A DNA stretch of 64,000 bases, taken from positions 1-64,000 of the forward strand of contig CBDDBN010000001.1 of assembly GCA_965225735.1 (NCBI GenBank), given 5' to 3'. The DNA comes from Denitrobaculum sp965225735 (GTDB taxonomy: Bacteria; Pseudomonadota; Alphaproteobacteria; Kiloniellales; Kiloniellaceae). Made by a program: the position numbers and the translations under genes. The notes under the pieces are model-generated. The model searched no databases and was not told the origin of the DNA. It was given only the letters and a program-made list of their open reading frames with translations. Positions 25,062 through 33,857 of this stretch are shown piece after piece. Position 1 is the stretch's first letter; each line of letters opens with the position of its first letter.

Positions 25062-26120
25062 ATGGAAGCTGTTCGAGATAGCATCGACATTGGGGGACGC
25101 TTAGTCGGACCGTCGCATCCGCCGTTGGTCGTGGCCGAGCTGTCGGGTAACCACAACGGCGATCGGGCGCGTGCTGTCGAGTTGGTGCGGCAGATCGCGG
25201 CGGCCGGTGCAGAGGCCATTAAGTTCCAAACCTACACCGCCGACACGCTGACGATTGACTGCGAAAGGCCTGATTTCCTGATCGAGAAGGGCTTATGGGC
25301 TGGCCGAAAACTCTATGATCTCTATCAGGAAGCCTCGACCCCCTGGGAGTGGCACGAAGAGCTGTTTTCTGTCGCGAAAGATGAGGGGCTGATTGCTTTC
25401 AGCACACCCTTTGATAATCAGGCCGTTGATTTCCTCGAAGGTTTTGACGTGCCCGCCCACAAGGTCGCGTCTTTCGAACTGGTTGATCTCAAGCTGATCG
25501 ACGCGATTGCACGCACTGGCAAACCGATGATCATGTCGACTGGACTGGCATCGTTCGATGAGATTGCGGACGCCGTTGAGGCAGCGAAGGGCGGGGGCTG
25601 TACGGAAATTCTTCTGCTTCATTGCATCAGCGCCTATCCGACCGCAATCTCCGAAGCCAATTTGAACAAAATTGGCTATCTGCGGGAGCGTTTCGGGGTC
25701 CAAGTCGGCTTGTCCGATCACACCATGGGTGTCGTTGTGCCCACTGCGGCGGTGGCGAAAGGCGCGACCCTGATTGAAAAGCACGTGACCTTGAGCCGTG
25801 ACGACGGCGGACCTGACGCGGCCTTTTCGCTCGAAATGGATGAATTGGCTCAACTCGTCGAGTCTGCAAGGGACGCCCATGCCGCAATGGGCAACGGATC
25901 TGAAAATCGGGCGGCCAGCGAGTCGAAGAGTATTGTGTTTCGGAGATCTCTGTACGTTGTGCGCGATATGCAGGCTGGGGAAAAATTTACCTCCGAGAAC
26001 GTGCGATCAATTCGGCCCGGACATGGCTTGGCCCCAAAACACATCGACGCTGTTATGGGCGGCAAAGCCAGCCAAAACATCGCGCGCGGCACGGCGCTCG
26101 ACTGGACACTGATTGACTGA
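25062..26120 (+). CDS. pseI: Pseudaminic acid synthase
   Basis: The NeuB-family TIM barrel begins IDIGGRLVGPSHPPLVVAEL and has the SGNHNGD motif, AGAEAIKFQTY, the two family His in LLHCISAYPT and VGLSDHTMG, and EKHVTL. A C-terminal SAF (antifreeze-like) domain follows (RSLYVVRDMQAGEKFTSENV). It condenses the hexose with phosphoenolpyruvate. The ATG at 25062 is preferred because it clears the upstream gene and has GAGGA at 25046-25050; earlier in-frame ATGs at 25041 and 25026 overlap that gene. Confidence 0.94.
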   Translation: MEAVRDSIDIGGRLVGPSHPPLVVAELSGNHNGDRARAVELVRQIAAAGAEAIKFQTYTADTLTIDCERPDFLIEKGLWAGRKLYDLYQEASTPWEWHEELFSVAKDEGLIAFSTPFDNQAVDFLEGFDVPAHKVASFELVDLKLIDAIARTGKPMIMSTGLASFDEIADAVEAAKGGGCTEILLLHCISAYPTAISEANLNKIGYLRERFGVQVGLSDHTMGVVVPTAAVAKGATLIEKHVTLSRDDGGPDAAFSLEMDELAQLVESARDAHAAMGNGSENRAASESKSIVFRRSLYVVRDMQAGEKFTSENVRSIRPGHGLAPKHIDAVMGGKASQNIARGTALDWTLID

Positions 26121-26123
26121 ACG

Positions 26124-26855
26124 GTGACAGCTGCAACTCTTTGTTTAATCCCTGCCAAGGGGGCTTCAACCCGCTTGCCGAGGAAGAATCTCTTGCCTTT
26201 GGGCGGGCATCCTCTTGTTGCGCACAGTATTCGCAAGGCGATTGTCGCAGACGCTTTCGAAACGGTTTGCGTCTCGACAGAGGATGCCGAGTTGGCTGAG
26301 GTTGCTAGGAAATACGGCGCTGAGGTCCCTTTCCTTCGACCCGAAAACCTGTCCCGGGATCCGGCCACGATCGTGGATGTGGTGCTGCATAGTCTCGATC
26401 ACTACGCAACGCAGGGGAAAGTCTTTGAGCGGCTCTGTATTCTCTTGCCGACCACGCCGTTCGTCCTATTGGAAGACATCCGTCAGGCGCTGAGGGCATT
26501 CGGCGCCTCGGACGCCGAGGCGCTTCTTAGCGTCACGCCGACCGAATTCCCGCCATTTAATGCTTGGTTGATCAAGGAGGACGGGGATCAAGGAAGGCTG
26601 GAGCCCTGTTTTGCAGAGTCTCCCTACAAACACGTCAAATCGACGGAGTGTCCCGTTGCCTACCGAAGCAACGGCGCGATTATTGTTGCGAACGTCGCGG
26701 CTTTGCGCGAACACAGGACCTACTATCGCTCGCCGCCGCTGCCGTTCGTGATGCCGAACGAGCGGTCGATCGATATCGATACGCAGCATGAATTTCTTAT
26801 GGCGAAGCTGCTATGGGACAACGCGGCTTTGCCAATCGACGAAGGGCTCTTCTGA
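26124..26855 (+). CDS. pseF: CMP-nonulosonate cytidylyltransferase
   Basis: A 243-residue CMP-sugar synthase with LIPAKGASTRLPRKNLLPLG (CTP site), VSTEDAELAEVA, LLPTTPFVLLEDIRQAL and a C-terminal SIDIDTQHEFLMAK. It starts with GTG 3 bp after pseI. It activates the nonulosonate as CMP-sugar for transfer. The strong order with pseI supports pseF, although NeuA/LegF-type specificity cannot be excluded by eye. Confidence 0.9.
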   Translation: MTAATLCLIPAKGASTRLPRKNLLPLGGHPLVAHSIRKAIVADAFETVCVSTEDAELAEVARKYGAEVPFLRPENLSRDPATIVDVVLHSLDHYATQGKVFERLCILLPTTPFVLLEDIRQALRAFGASDAEALLSVTPTEFPPFNAWLIKEDGDQGRLEPCFAESPYKHVKSTECPVAYRSNGAIIVANVAALREHRTYYRSPPLPFVMPNERSIDIDTQHEFLMAKLLWDNAALPIDEGLF

Positions 26856-27919
26856 TGAATATCCACCTGTCTGGCGATACAGTAGCGGTCGGCAACAAAG
26901 TCATCGGCGACGGCCATCCGATCTACATCATGGCGGATGTGGGACTTACAAACGGTGGCGACCTGGACCGGGCCATGAAGTTGATCGACTGCGTGGCCGA
27001 GTTGGGCGTGGACGCGATTAAGTTCCAGATGATCGGCCCGGAGACACTTCTCGGAGACAAGTCGGTCGAATACACCTATCCGACGCTCAAGGACGGATCC
27101 ATTACCGAGAACATGTACGAAATGTTCAAAGGCTTGAGCTATACCGAGGAGCAGTGGAGCACCATCGCAAACTATGCGCGGCAAAAGAATCTGGAATTCA
27201 TCTGCACCGCTCACTACCTTGGCGCGGTTCCGATTCTGGAACGCGTCGGAGTGAATATCCATAAAATCTGCACCTGGAGCGTGACTCATAAGCGATTGGT
27301 CCAGGAAATCGGTAAAACGGGTAAGCCGTTGATGCTGGATACGGGGGCCTCAACGGCCGCTGAACTGAGCGAGCTCTTTGCTTGGCATGGGGCTGCCGGC
27401 GGCCGTGGTGTCGTGATTCTCCATGACTTTCACACCGCCGAGCGCGACGAAATGAACTTCCGCGCAATCCCTTACATGAAGCGAACCTATGCCGCCCCGG
27501 TAGGCTATACGCCACAAGGCCGCGACCTGGATATGGACTTCATGGCGATTGGCCTGGGCGCGTCGATACTCGAAAAGAGAATCACCCTAGACCGCTCGAT
27601 TCCGAAGAACGGTCACATCAAGGCTTTGGAACCCGACGAGTTCAAGGACTGGCTCGGAAGAGTGCGTCAACTGGAGGCTTCTCTGGGCATGGCGAATGTC
27701 CTGCCGACTAAGACTGATCTCGAGCAGACCAAACGCTATTTCAAGAGTCTCTACAGCAAGGTGGATATCCGCGCGGGTGAGGTCTTGTCCGATGAGCACC
27801 TAGAAGCACGTCGCCCGGGAACCGGAATTTCTGCAAGACTTGTCGATGATGTCTGCGGTCGGCGCGCGGCACGCGATATCCCGAAAGAGACGATCCTGAA
27901 CTGGGACGATTTTCAGTAA
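26855..27919 (+). CDS. Second, divergent NeuB-family synthase with SAF domain
   Basis: From the ATG at 26855 (1-bp overlap with the pseF stop, TGATG) the protein is 354 residues: NeuB-like barrel (IYIMADVGLTNGGDLDRAMK, VDAIKFQMIGPETLL) and a C-terminal SAF domain (SLYSKVDIRAGEVLSDEHL). Key positions differ from the neighbouring PseI: the NHxG motif is TNGG, the second metal-ligand region (SDHT in PseI) is YTPQGRD without His, and EKHVT is EKRIT. The first His (VILHDFHT) is kept. It may make a different product from PseI, act with it, or have lost synthase activity. An in-frame start at 26813 is less likely. Confidence 0.85.
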   Translation: MNIHLSGDTVAVGNKVIGDGHPIYIMADVGLTNGGDLDRAMKLIDCVAELGVDAIKFQMIGPETLLGDKSVEYTYPTLKDGSITENMYEMFKGLSYTEEQWSTIANYARQKNLEFICTAHYLGAVPILERVGVNIHKICTWSVTHKRLVQEIGKTGKPLMLDTGASTAAELSELFAWHGAAGGRGVVILHDFHTAERDEMNFRAIPYMKRTYAAPVGYTPQGRDLDMDFMAIGLGASILEKRITLDRSIPKNGHIKALEPDEFKDWLGRVRQLEASLGMANVLPTKTDLEQTKRYFKSLYSKVDIRAGEVLSDEHLEARRPGTGISARLVDDVCGRRAARDIPKETILNWDDFQ

Positions 27920-28001
27920 CACGTGCCTGGGCGGAGTCAGCTAAGCCCAAAGAGGAAAAGCGAAACGTCTCCGAAGGCATTGCGTCTTTGTGATGAGTTC
28001 C

Positions 28002-28061
28002 TTGGTTTGAAAGGCTATGGAGGCGTGAGTTCGGGGAGTTAGGCTTGCTCTTTCAAACCAA
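28002..28061. repeat. Long inverted repeat upstream of the SGNH acyltransferase
   Basis: TTGGTTTGAAA at 28002-28012 is perfectly complementary to TTTCAAACCAA at 28051-28061, and the next inner pair (28013/28050) is also G-C, giving a 12-bp stem with a 36-base loop. There is no T-run after it. It lies between the pse operon end (27919) and the acyltransferase start (28119). Confidence 0.75.
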
Positions 28062-28118
28062 TCATTGCGAGTTGTTGTTCGCGTCCTTTTATCGACTACA
28101 GCCGTCGATCGCCGTTTG

Positions 28119-30053
28119 ATGATGCAGTATCGTCCAGAAATCGATGGTCTGAGAGCTGTTGCTGTTGTCCCGGTTATACTGTTTCACGCCGGTTTCTCGG
28201 CGTTTTCAGGCGGCTATGTTGGTGTCGATGTCTTTTTCGTTATCAGCGGTTATCTGATCACAAGCATAATCTACGGCGAGATTCAGGACGGAAACTTTTC
28301 TCTCGTCCGATTTTACGAACGCCGTGTTCGCAGAATTCTGCCGGCGCTCTTTCTTGTTAGTCTAGCTTGCGTGCCCTTCGCATGGCTTTGGATGATGCCA
28401 GATGAGTTCAGGCGGTTTGCCCACAGTCTGGTGGCGGTCAACCTCTTTTCATCGAACTTCCTGTTCCTGCGTGAGAGCGGCTATTTCTCTTCTGCCGCTG
28501 AGCTAAAGCCTCTCTTGCACACCTGGTCGTTGGCCGTTGAGGAACAGTTCTATCTTGTGTTTCCTCTGGTGTTGTTGGCTGCCAAAGGCCTGAAGCAAAA
28601 AGCTCTTGTGCTTTTGCTCACCGTGCTCGCTCTGGCGAGTTTCCTCCTTGCAGAGTGGGGAACGCGAACATATCCGCTGGCGAACTTCTATCTCCTCCCA
28701 TTCCGCTGGTGGGAACTTGGCCTGGGCGCGATCCTCGCGGTCGTTATGAAGGAACGAACGCCTGCCGGGAGCGTCACAGCGGAGCTCAGTGCCGCGCTGG
28801 GGCTCTTCATGATTGCGTTCGCTGTCATGTATTTTGACCGCTCTTTCCCGGTTCCCGGCGTTTGGAGCCTGCTGCCGGTTGCCGGAACTGCTCTCATTAT
28901 TCTTTCCGCAGGATCGACGACACTTGTGGGCCGAGTTCTTGGCTGGAAACCTCTCGTCGGAGTGGGGCTCGTCAGTTACAGCGCATACCTCTGGCACCAA
29001 CCTCTGTTTGCCTTTGCCCGTATTCGGCAGTGGGACGAGGTCTCGGACCTGACCTATATCTGCCTGTCTCTTTTGTCGCTGGGCTTGGCATATCTTTCCT
29101 GGCGCTTTGTCGAGCAGCCCTTCCGGAAGCGTAGCTTTTTTACCTCGAGAGTCGTTTTTTCGGGAGCCTTCGCCACTTCGGTTTTGCTCGTTGCCTTTGG
29201 CCTCGTCGGTCACCTAAATGCCGGCTTCCCTTCGCGCCACGAAGACGAGGGGCTCGCGCAGAAGCTGCGGGAGGGTCTGAGGGCCAATCGCGGCCTGGGT
29301 AAAGCTTGCAACAACTCGATCGATCCACCTCGCGAATGTATGACCGGAGAGTCGCCGGAGATCATCGTTTGGGGAGATTCCTATGCGATGCATATTGTCG
29401 ATGGGATACTGAGTTCGAACCCGGATGCGGCCATCGTTCAGATGACGAGCAGCCATTGCGGACCGTTCTTCGACATCGCGCCGGTTACGCTCCCAAGCTT
29501 CACTGAACGAAAGGCCAACGAATGTCTGCGCTTTAACAAGCAAGTTCAGCATTACCTTGAGCGGAACGACTCCATCCGGTTTGCAGCCTTGTCTTCGCCC
29601 TTCACACAGTATCTCGGCAAGAGCGCGCAGATTTACTATGATGGTAAAACCATCCAGCCGAACTTTGATTTCGTTGTCGAGCGTTTCGCGCACACGCTGG
29701 ACTGGCTGGTCCAGAATGATATCAGACCGGTTATCTTCGAAGCGCCGCCGCGCGGTGGGCAGAACATTGGTTTATGTTTGGCGCGAAATGCCTGGTTCGG
29801 GGGCGATCGCAGTCAATGCAACGTAGCGCTCTCAGACTATCGGTCCCGGACAGAGACTGGTCTCGCCTTCTTAGATGAGGTCGAGAAGTCCTATCCCGTG
29901 GTCAGGATGAAAGACTATCTTTGCCGAGGCGAAAAGTGCATCGGCGAGGAGAATGGCGTCTTTCTGTACAGAGACGCCGGACATCTGTCGCGAGAAGGGT
30001 CTCGATATCTTGGCCGGCGAATGGATTTCTATGGGCGAATCACAAGCGATTGA
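28119..30053 (+). CDS. Acyltransferase 3 with C-terminal SGNH domain (OafA/OatA type)
   Basis: About 644 residues. The N-terminal half is an acyltransferase-3 domain starting MQYRPEIDGLRAVAVVPVIL with the conserved FHAGFSAFSGGYVGVDVFFV and about ten membrane spans. The C-terminal half is a periplasmic SGNH domain with GDSYAMHIVDG (nucleophile Ser) and DAGHLSREGSRYLG (Asp/His). Such fusions O-acetylate cell-surface glycans. The upstream in-frame extension to 28065 looks non-coding; the start is the ATGATG at 28119. It probably decorates the glycan of this island. Confidence 0.92.
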   Translation: MMQYRPEIDGLRAVAVVPVILFHAGFSAFSGGYVGVDVFFVISGYLITSIIYGEIQDGNFSLVRFYERRVRRILPALFLVSLACVPFAWLWMMPDEFRRFAHSLVAVNLFSSNFLFLRESGYFSSAAELKPLLHTWSLAVEEQFYLVFPLVLLAAKGLKQKALVLLLTVLALASFLLAEWGTRTYPLANFYLLPFRWWELGLGAILAVVMKERTPAGSVTAELSAALGLFMIAFAVMYFDRSFPVPGVWSLLPVAGTALIILSAGSTTLVGRVLGWKPLVGVGLVSYSAYLWHQPLFAFARIRQWDEVSDLTYICLSLLSLGLAYLSWRFVEQPFRKRSFFTSRVVFSGAFATSVLLVAFGLVGHLNAGFPSRHEDEGLAQKLREGLRANRGLGKACNNSIDPPRECMTGESPEIIVWGDSYAMHIVDGILSSNPDAAIVQMTSSHCGPFFDIAPVTLPSFTERKANECLRFNKQVQHYLERNDSIRFAALSSPFTQYLGKSAQIYYDGKTIQPNFDFVVERFAHTLDWLVQNDIRPVIFEAPPRGGQNIGLCLARNAWFGGDRSQCNVALSDYRSRTETGLAFLDEVEKSYPVVRMKDYLCRGEKCIGEENGVFLYRDAGHLSREGSRYLGRRMDFYGRITSD

Positions 30054-30256
30054 ACTCAATCGCGCGTTTCCGCCACACATGGCGACAACAGCGCCGCTAG
30101 ATAAGATCCAGGTTACATGGAATCGCTTGTAGCGATCCGTTTGCACGGTGAATCCGATCTAATCCTTTGAAGTAGAGCGGATCCTCGACACAAATGTTTC
30201 TGAGGGCGCCAGCGCGGGTCACGCTTCTGCGAGCATCAAATACCTGACCTGACACT

Positions 30257-30280
30257 GCTGACTTGTTTTCACGAGTCAGC
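30257..30280. repeat. Inverted repeat between convergent genes
   Basis: GCTGACTTG (30257-30265) pairs with CGAGTCAGC (30272-30280) as a 9-bp stem with one T-G pair and a 6-base loop. It lies just after the PhyH-like stop on the minus strand. No T-run follows, so it is a weak terminator candidate at best. Confidence 0.45.
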
Positions 30281-30295
30281 GAAGCCCGGGCAGTC

Positions 30296-31189
30296 TCAAC
30301 AGCGATGAAAATCCTGCGGGTTTAGCATGACTTGCTTGAGCGCATTTGTTTTGGAAAGGCGGACCGCCCTGCAGTGGCCACGCATTATTCGCCGTACATA
30401 GCCGTTCGACACGGGGCTTGCGCCGTGAGAGCAATCAGAGTCGTGAACTAAAACGCTGCCTGCGGGACCGGCGAGGTATATCATTTCGTCAGGTTCAGCT
30501 GATACAACGTTGTCCTTTCCGCCCTCCAACTGTTCGCTGTTTTGTCGTCTCTTGATACGCTCAGCCTTATTTCTCGCCGTGCTGCCGGGGTGTATCCTCA
30601 TCGGGCCGGCTTCGACAGGAATATCGTCAACGTAGACCCAGAACTTGAGTGCTTGCGTTCGGTCCCAGTGCAGCTTGCCACTCAGCGGACTGGTCGTTTC
30701 CGGCGTTTCATGGACAAAAAAAGTGTTGTTGAAATGAAAGCCCTCCGATTCATCGCGATAGAAGCTTCGGGCGATTTTGCGGAATACGTGTGAGTCAAAA
30801 AAGGCCGCAGTTATGGGATATGCTTTTTTGTCCAGGCTGGAGCGGGGATCGACGCGAATGCAAACCGCGCCGTCGTGCTTGTCGACAACGTAGGAGCAAC
30901 GGTCAGACGTTTCGATCATCTGATCGAACTCCGCCCGCATTATGTCGAGAAGCTGTCCTGAAATGGCAGATGGGAAAAGAACCGCCCCCTCAGCTTTGAC
31001 CCTGTCAGCAAGCTTGTCGGCATTGCGTGAAATCGACGAGCTATCAGTTGACGCGCCCGACGGCGAAGGTTGTCCGCTCGAGCCGAGTATTGTGGATTCC
31101 AGAGCGTCATCCATTTGCTTTTGCCAGGTGTTTGGAGCAAGGCGGTTTCGCAAAATAGAAGAGAGAAACGTCATTTCGTTTGCAGACAT
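30296..31189 (-). CDS. Phytanoyl-CoA dioxygenase (PhyH)-family oxygenase
   Basis: This 297-residue protein shows the Fe(II)/2-oxoglutarate oxygenase facial triad: HWD in SGKLHWDRTQALKFWVYVDD and a distal His in HDSDCSHGASPV, followed by RRIMRGHCR, where an Arg could bind 2-oxoglutarate. The N-terminal ~60 residues are Ser-rich and look disordered. Family members hydroxylate small molecules, lipids or sugars. It faces the SGNH acyltransferase (convergent), so it may hydroxylate part of the surface glycan or lipid, but the target is unknown. Confidence 0.8.
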   Translation of the reverse strand: MSANEMTFLSSILRNRLAPNTWQKQMDDALESTILGSSGQPSPSGASTDSSSISRNADKLADRVKAEGAVLFPSAISGQLLDIMRAEFDQMIETSDRCSYVVDKHDGAVCIRVDPRSSLDKKAYPITAAFFDSHVFRKIARSFYRDESEGFHFNNTFFVHETPETTSPLSGKLHWDRTQALKFWVYVDDIPVEAGPMRIHPGSTARNKAERIKRRQNSEQLEGGKDNVVSAEPDEMIYLAGPAGSVLVHDSDCSHGASPVSNGYVRRIMRGHCRAVRLSKTNALKQVMLNPQDFHRC

Positions 31190-31461
31190 TTATGCGCTTT
31201 CCAAAGGTATGAAGCCTGAAAGTGGAGCATGCGACCGGGGAAGCTTGCTGCGTTCTCCTATAGGCCTCAGTGAAAAAGCTGACATTGCCACAGATCAATT
31301 TTCACCGAATTTATAGGGGGGCGCGTTACGCGCGAGCAAGACAAATCTGTGCGTCGGGACCTTCCCTTGCATTTGGTTTAGGGGCTCATTAGGTTGGCGG
31401 GCTTTCTAAGAAATCTGCGCTTCTGTCCGGTACAAAGGTGCGATGACCGTCGTTGGAATCT

Positions 31462-32274
31462 ATGAGATATTTTCGGTCTGCAATCTCATTGCTACAGATT
31501 TATCATCCCTACTTTGTCAGGCCTGCCGTCTGGCCGGAGATCTGGCGCAGAGAAGTCCGTCCAAGGATATTGAAGTACCGTGGCAAGCAAATCCCGCGCA
31601 AGACCTATCCGGATGGATCGGAGTGGTGCGATGGGCGTGCGGTATCGACCAGCGAGGCGGTTGAAGCCTTGGGGTTTCAGCTTATTGATCCGGAGAGCAT
31701 TTTTCCCGATGAGTTTGGGCATGCATATCGGAGAATCGACTCCTGTCCCGTTGCCATGGGGGCGGCGGGCAACTTAAAGCTGATGTATTCGGTTGCCCAG
31801 GGGCTCGCGGCTGAAACCATGATTGAAACGGGCGTGGCTTACGGATGGTCAAGCCTTGCGTTCCTGCTTTCGTTAAAGGATCGAGGCGGCCGTCTGTTCA
31901 GTGTTGATCTGCCCTATTTCAAGCTGCGCAGTGATAAGTGGGTTGGGTGCGCCGTTTCTGGCGATCTTCGCTCGTTTTGGAAGCTATACCACTGCGCGGA
32001 CCGAGATGGGTTGCCTCGTGCCGTCAAGGCAGCTGGAACCATCGATCTTGCGCACTATGATTCAGACAAGTCCTTTGAAGGCAGGCTCTGGGGTTACGAT
32101 CTGCTCTGGGACGCATTGCGGCCGGGTGGTGTCTTGATATCGGACGATATAAGTGACAATCCTGCATTCCGTGTGTTTTCCGAAAAGGTAGGTGTGACCC
32201 CCATCATTGTTCGGGACAGCATAGAATTAGCCAGAGAAGGCAATAGATTTCAGGGAATCCTTCGCAAGCCGTAG
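31462..32274 (+). CDS. Class I SAM-dependent methyltransferase-like protein
   Basis: About 270 residues. The Rossmann core is visible as TMIETGVAYGWSSLAFLLSL (motif I), RLFSVDLPYF, IDLAHYDSDKSFEG and LRPGGVLISDDISDNPAF. This matches the Methyltransf_24-type enzymes common in polysaccharide clusters. The ATG at 31462 is preferred to a TTG at 31453. Neighbours on the same strand are separated by hairpin-containing gaps of 200 bp or more, so it may have its own promoter. Confidence 0.8.
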   Translation: MRYFRSAISLLQIYHPYFVRPAVWPEIWRREVRPRILKYRGKQIPRKTYPDGSEWCDGRAVSTSEAVEALGFQLIDPESIFPDEFGHAYRRIDSCPVAMGAAGNLKLMYSVAQGLAAETMIETGVAYGWSSLAFLLSLKDRGGRLFSVDLPYFKLRSDKWVGCAVSGDLRSFWKLYHCADRDGLPRAVKAAGTIDLAHYDSDKSFEGRLWGYDLLWDALRPGGVLISDDISDNPAFRVFSEKVGVTPIIVRDSIELAREGNRFQGILRKP

Positions 32275-32364
32275 TGTTGCCATATAACGACCGTGAGTCC
32301 GGATAGAGCCGGATTTCCGAGCCTGGCGATGCTGGAAACCTGACTTGCGCAGGAACGATTGGCA

Positions 32365-32391
32365 ACGATGGCTGCGCTTGCGTGCCATCGT
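32365..32391. repeat. 8-bp inverted repeat (ACGATGGC/GCCATCGT)
   Basis: Perfect 8-bp stem, arms 32365-32372 and 32384-32391, loop of 11 bases, in the 239-bp gap after the methyltransferase gene. No T-run. It may be a weak transcript end or a structured leader. Confidence 0.5.
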
Positions 32392-32513
32392 GGACTGACC
32401 AAGGATACTCTTGAAGTGGAAGCAACTGTTCACTGAATGCGGGTGATTTCTCCGTTTCGTTTGTTTCGGTGTGCTGCCGCCAGTGAAATCACTTGCGATG
32501 AGATTTGTATTGT

Positions 32514-33563
32514 ATGAGTAATTTTTTGAAATTTCAGAAAAACTATAAACAGTTTTTTTTGCTTAATATTTTGTCTTCTATTGCAAAACTAGGAATGGTT
32601 GGCGAAGATGAGAGAAAATTGCTAAATTTCTATAAATATTTAGGGAGAAATGACAGAATTGTTTATGCAGGAAATGTAATGAGTTCTTTGAAGCAAATTA
32701 ATCTGTCTCGTGATCAAGAGAAGAAAGGTCGGATTTCTAGAATTGAAGATTGTATGAAGCGTACGAGCGATAGCGTATTTATTTTGGGGAGTGGACCGAG
32801 TATCAACGATATCTCCCAGCATGACTTTGAGTATATGTCAAAAAGAGATTCTTGGGGCTTCAATTTTTGGTTTGTGCATGAGTTCGTGCCTCGCACCTAT
32901 TTCGCGCAAGTCGGAATAGCCCGTAACCGAAATGTCGAGATCATGAAGGCATGGGATCGTTGCTTTCGAAAGGTCGCGGATAGGTATGGGAAGACTGACA
33001 TTGTCTTAAAGGGAGGAGACCTCTTTCACGGGCACGATTTGACGAGCTCCCAGGCCTACCAACAGCTTGTTGAAGCGGGCGTGGCATCAATTTCAATCAT
33101 GCCAACGCTGTTGGTGCCGAAAGATATCAGCCAGGACGCTTATACGCTCCTCGACAGTTTAAGGCGCTTTGACTTGATGAAGTTTGGTGCAGGTGTCTGT
33201 CCGCCGGTGCCTCAGATACGCTCGACCGTAGGATTGCTGGTCGTTCTGGCTGTGCAGATGGGTTACAAGGAAATCGTACTCTGTGGTGTGGACGGTCGGG
33301 ATCGCGCTCATTTCTTCGATCACGAGAGCTATATGTCTGTTTTCCCGGAACTGCAGGCGATCGCCGATTCCTATAAGATTACTGAGCATCCACATACTGT
33401 CGTAGAGAATACCGGTCTGTCTCCACTTGATTATCTTGTGGTTTTTGCCGATTTCTGCAGGGACAACTTAGGTGTTGAAGTTAAGGTGGCGTCAGATAAA
33501 AGCTATCTGACTGGAAAGCTTCCACGCTATTCTTTCCCTGAGGAACCTGCGTCTGACGCGTAA
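32514..33563 (+). CDS. GT42/sialyltransferase-like protein (putative nonulosonate transferase)
   Basis: The 349-residue protein has no name I can assign with certainty. Its core parallels family-42 sialyltransferases such as Campylobacter Cst-II: nucleotide motif VFILGSGPSINDI (about residues 88-100) compares with IIAGNGPSLKEI, STVGLLVVLAVQMGYKEIVL followed by CGVD compares with ALGYKEIYLSGID, and the later ENTGLSPLDYLVVFADF region compares with the KNTDIKALEFL segment. The related DUF115 fold is the main alternative. It lies 4.6 kb after the pse operon, which makes CMP-pseudaminate. The first ~250 bp are very AT-rich compared with the rest, hinting at transfer. The ATG at 32514 is preferred to the TTG at 32505. 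Confidence 0.6.
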   Translation: MSNFLKFQKNYKQFFLLNILSSIAKLGMVGEDERKLLNFYKYLGRNDRIVYAGNVMSSLKQINLSRDQEKKGRISRIEDCMKRTSDSVFILGSGPSINDISQHDFEYMSKRDSWGFNFWFVHEFVPRTYFAQVGIARNRNVEIMKAWDRCFRKVADRYGKTDIVLKGGDLFHGHDLTSSQAYQQLVEAGVASISIMPTLLVPKDISQDAYTLLDSLRRFDLMKFGAGVCPPVPQIRSTVGLLVVLAVQMGYKEIVLCGVDGRDRAHFFDHESYMSVFPELQAIADSYKITEHPHTVVENTGLSPLDYLVVFADFCRDNLGVEVKVASDKSYLTGKLPRYSFPEEPASDA

Positions 33564-33785
33564 CCCAGTATAACGTGTGTCTTTCGATATCACGAGCTTA
33601 GCCATTGGGCTCTTCGGCCACCTTTTTTGTCTATGGCGGTCAATAAGCCATTGATCTGGAAACCGACAGATTCCTTGCGTTACAAATTGCGGATTGGCAA
33701 TATCCCGCGACCATGCAGGCCGAGTAACCGCAAGTGATCGGTGTGTCTGAAACCAAGCCTCAAATCTCTCGGCATCTATTCAAGT

Positions 33786-33810
33786 GAGAGCCTCTCGTTT
33801 AGAGGCTTTC
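33786..33810. repeat. 10-bp hairpin in the sulfotransferase leader
   Basis: GAGAGCCTCT (33786-33795) pairs with AGAGGCTTTC (33801-33810), one G-T pair, loop CGTTT. It lies 47 bp before the start codon at 33858. Confidence 0.6.
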
Positions 33811-33857
33811 GCGTATGGCCTTGTCCTCCGCGGAACAGAAGCAAAAAGGGCGTTTCG

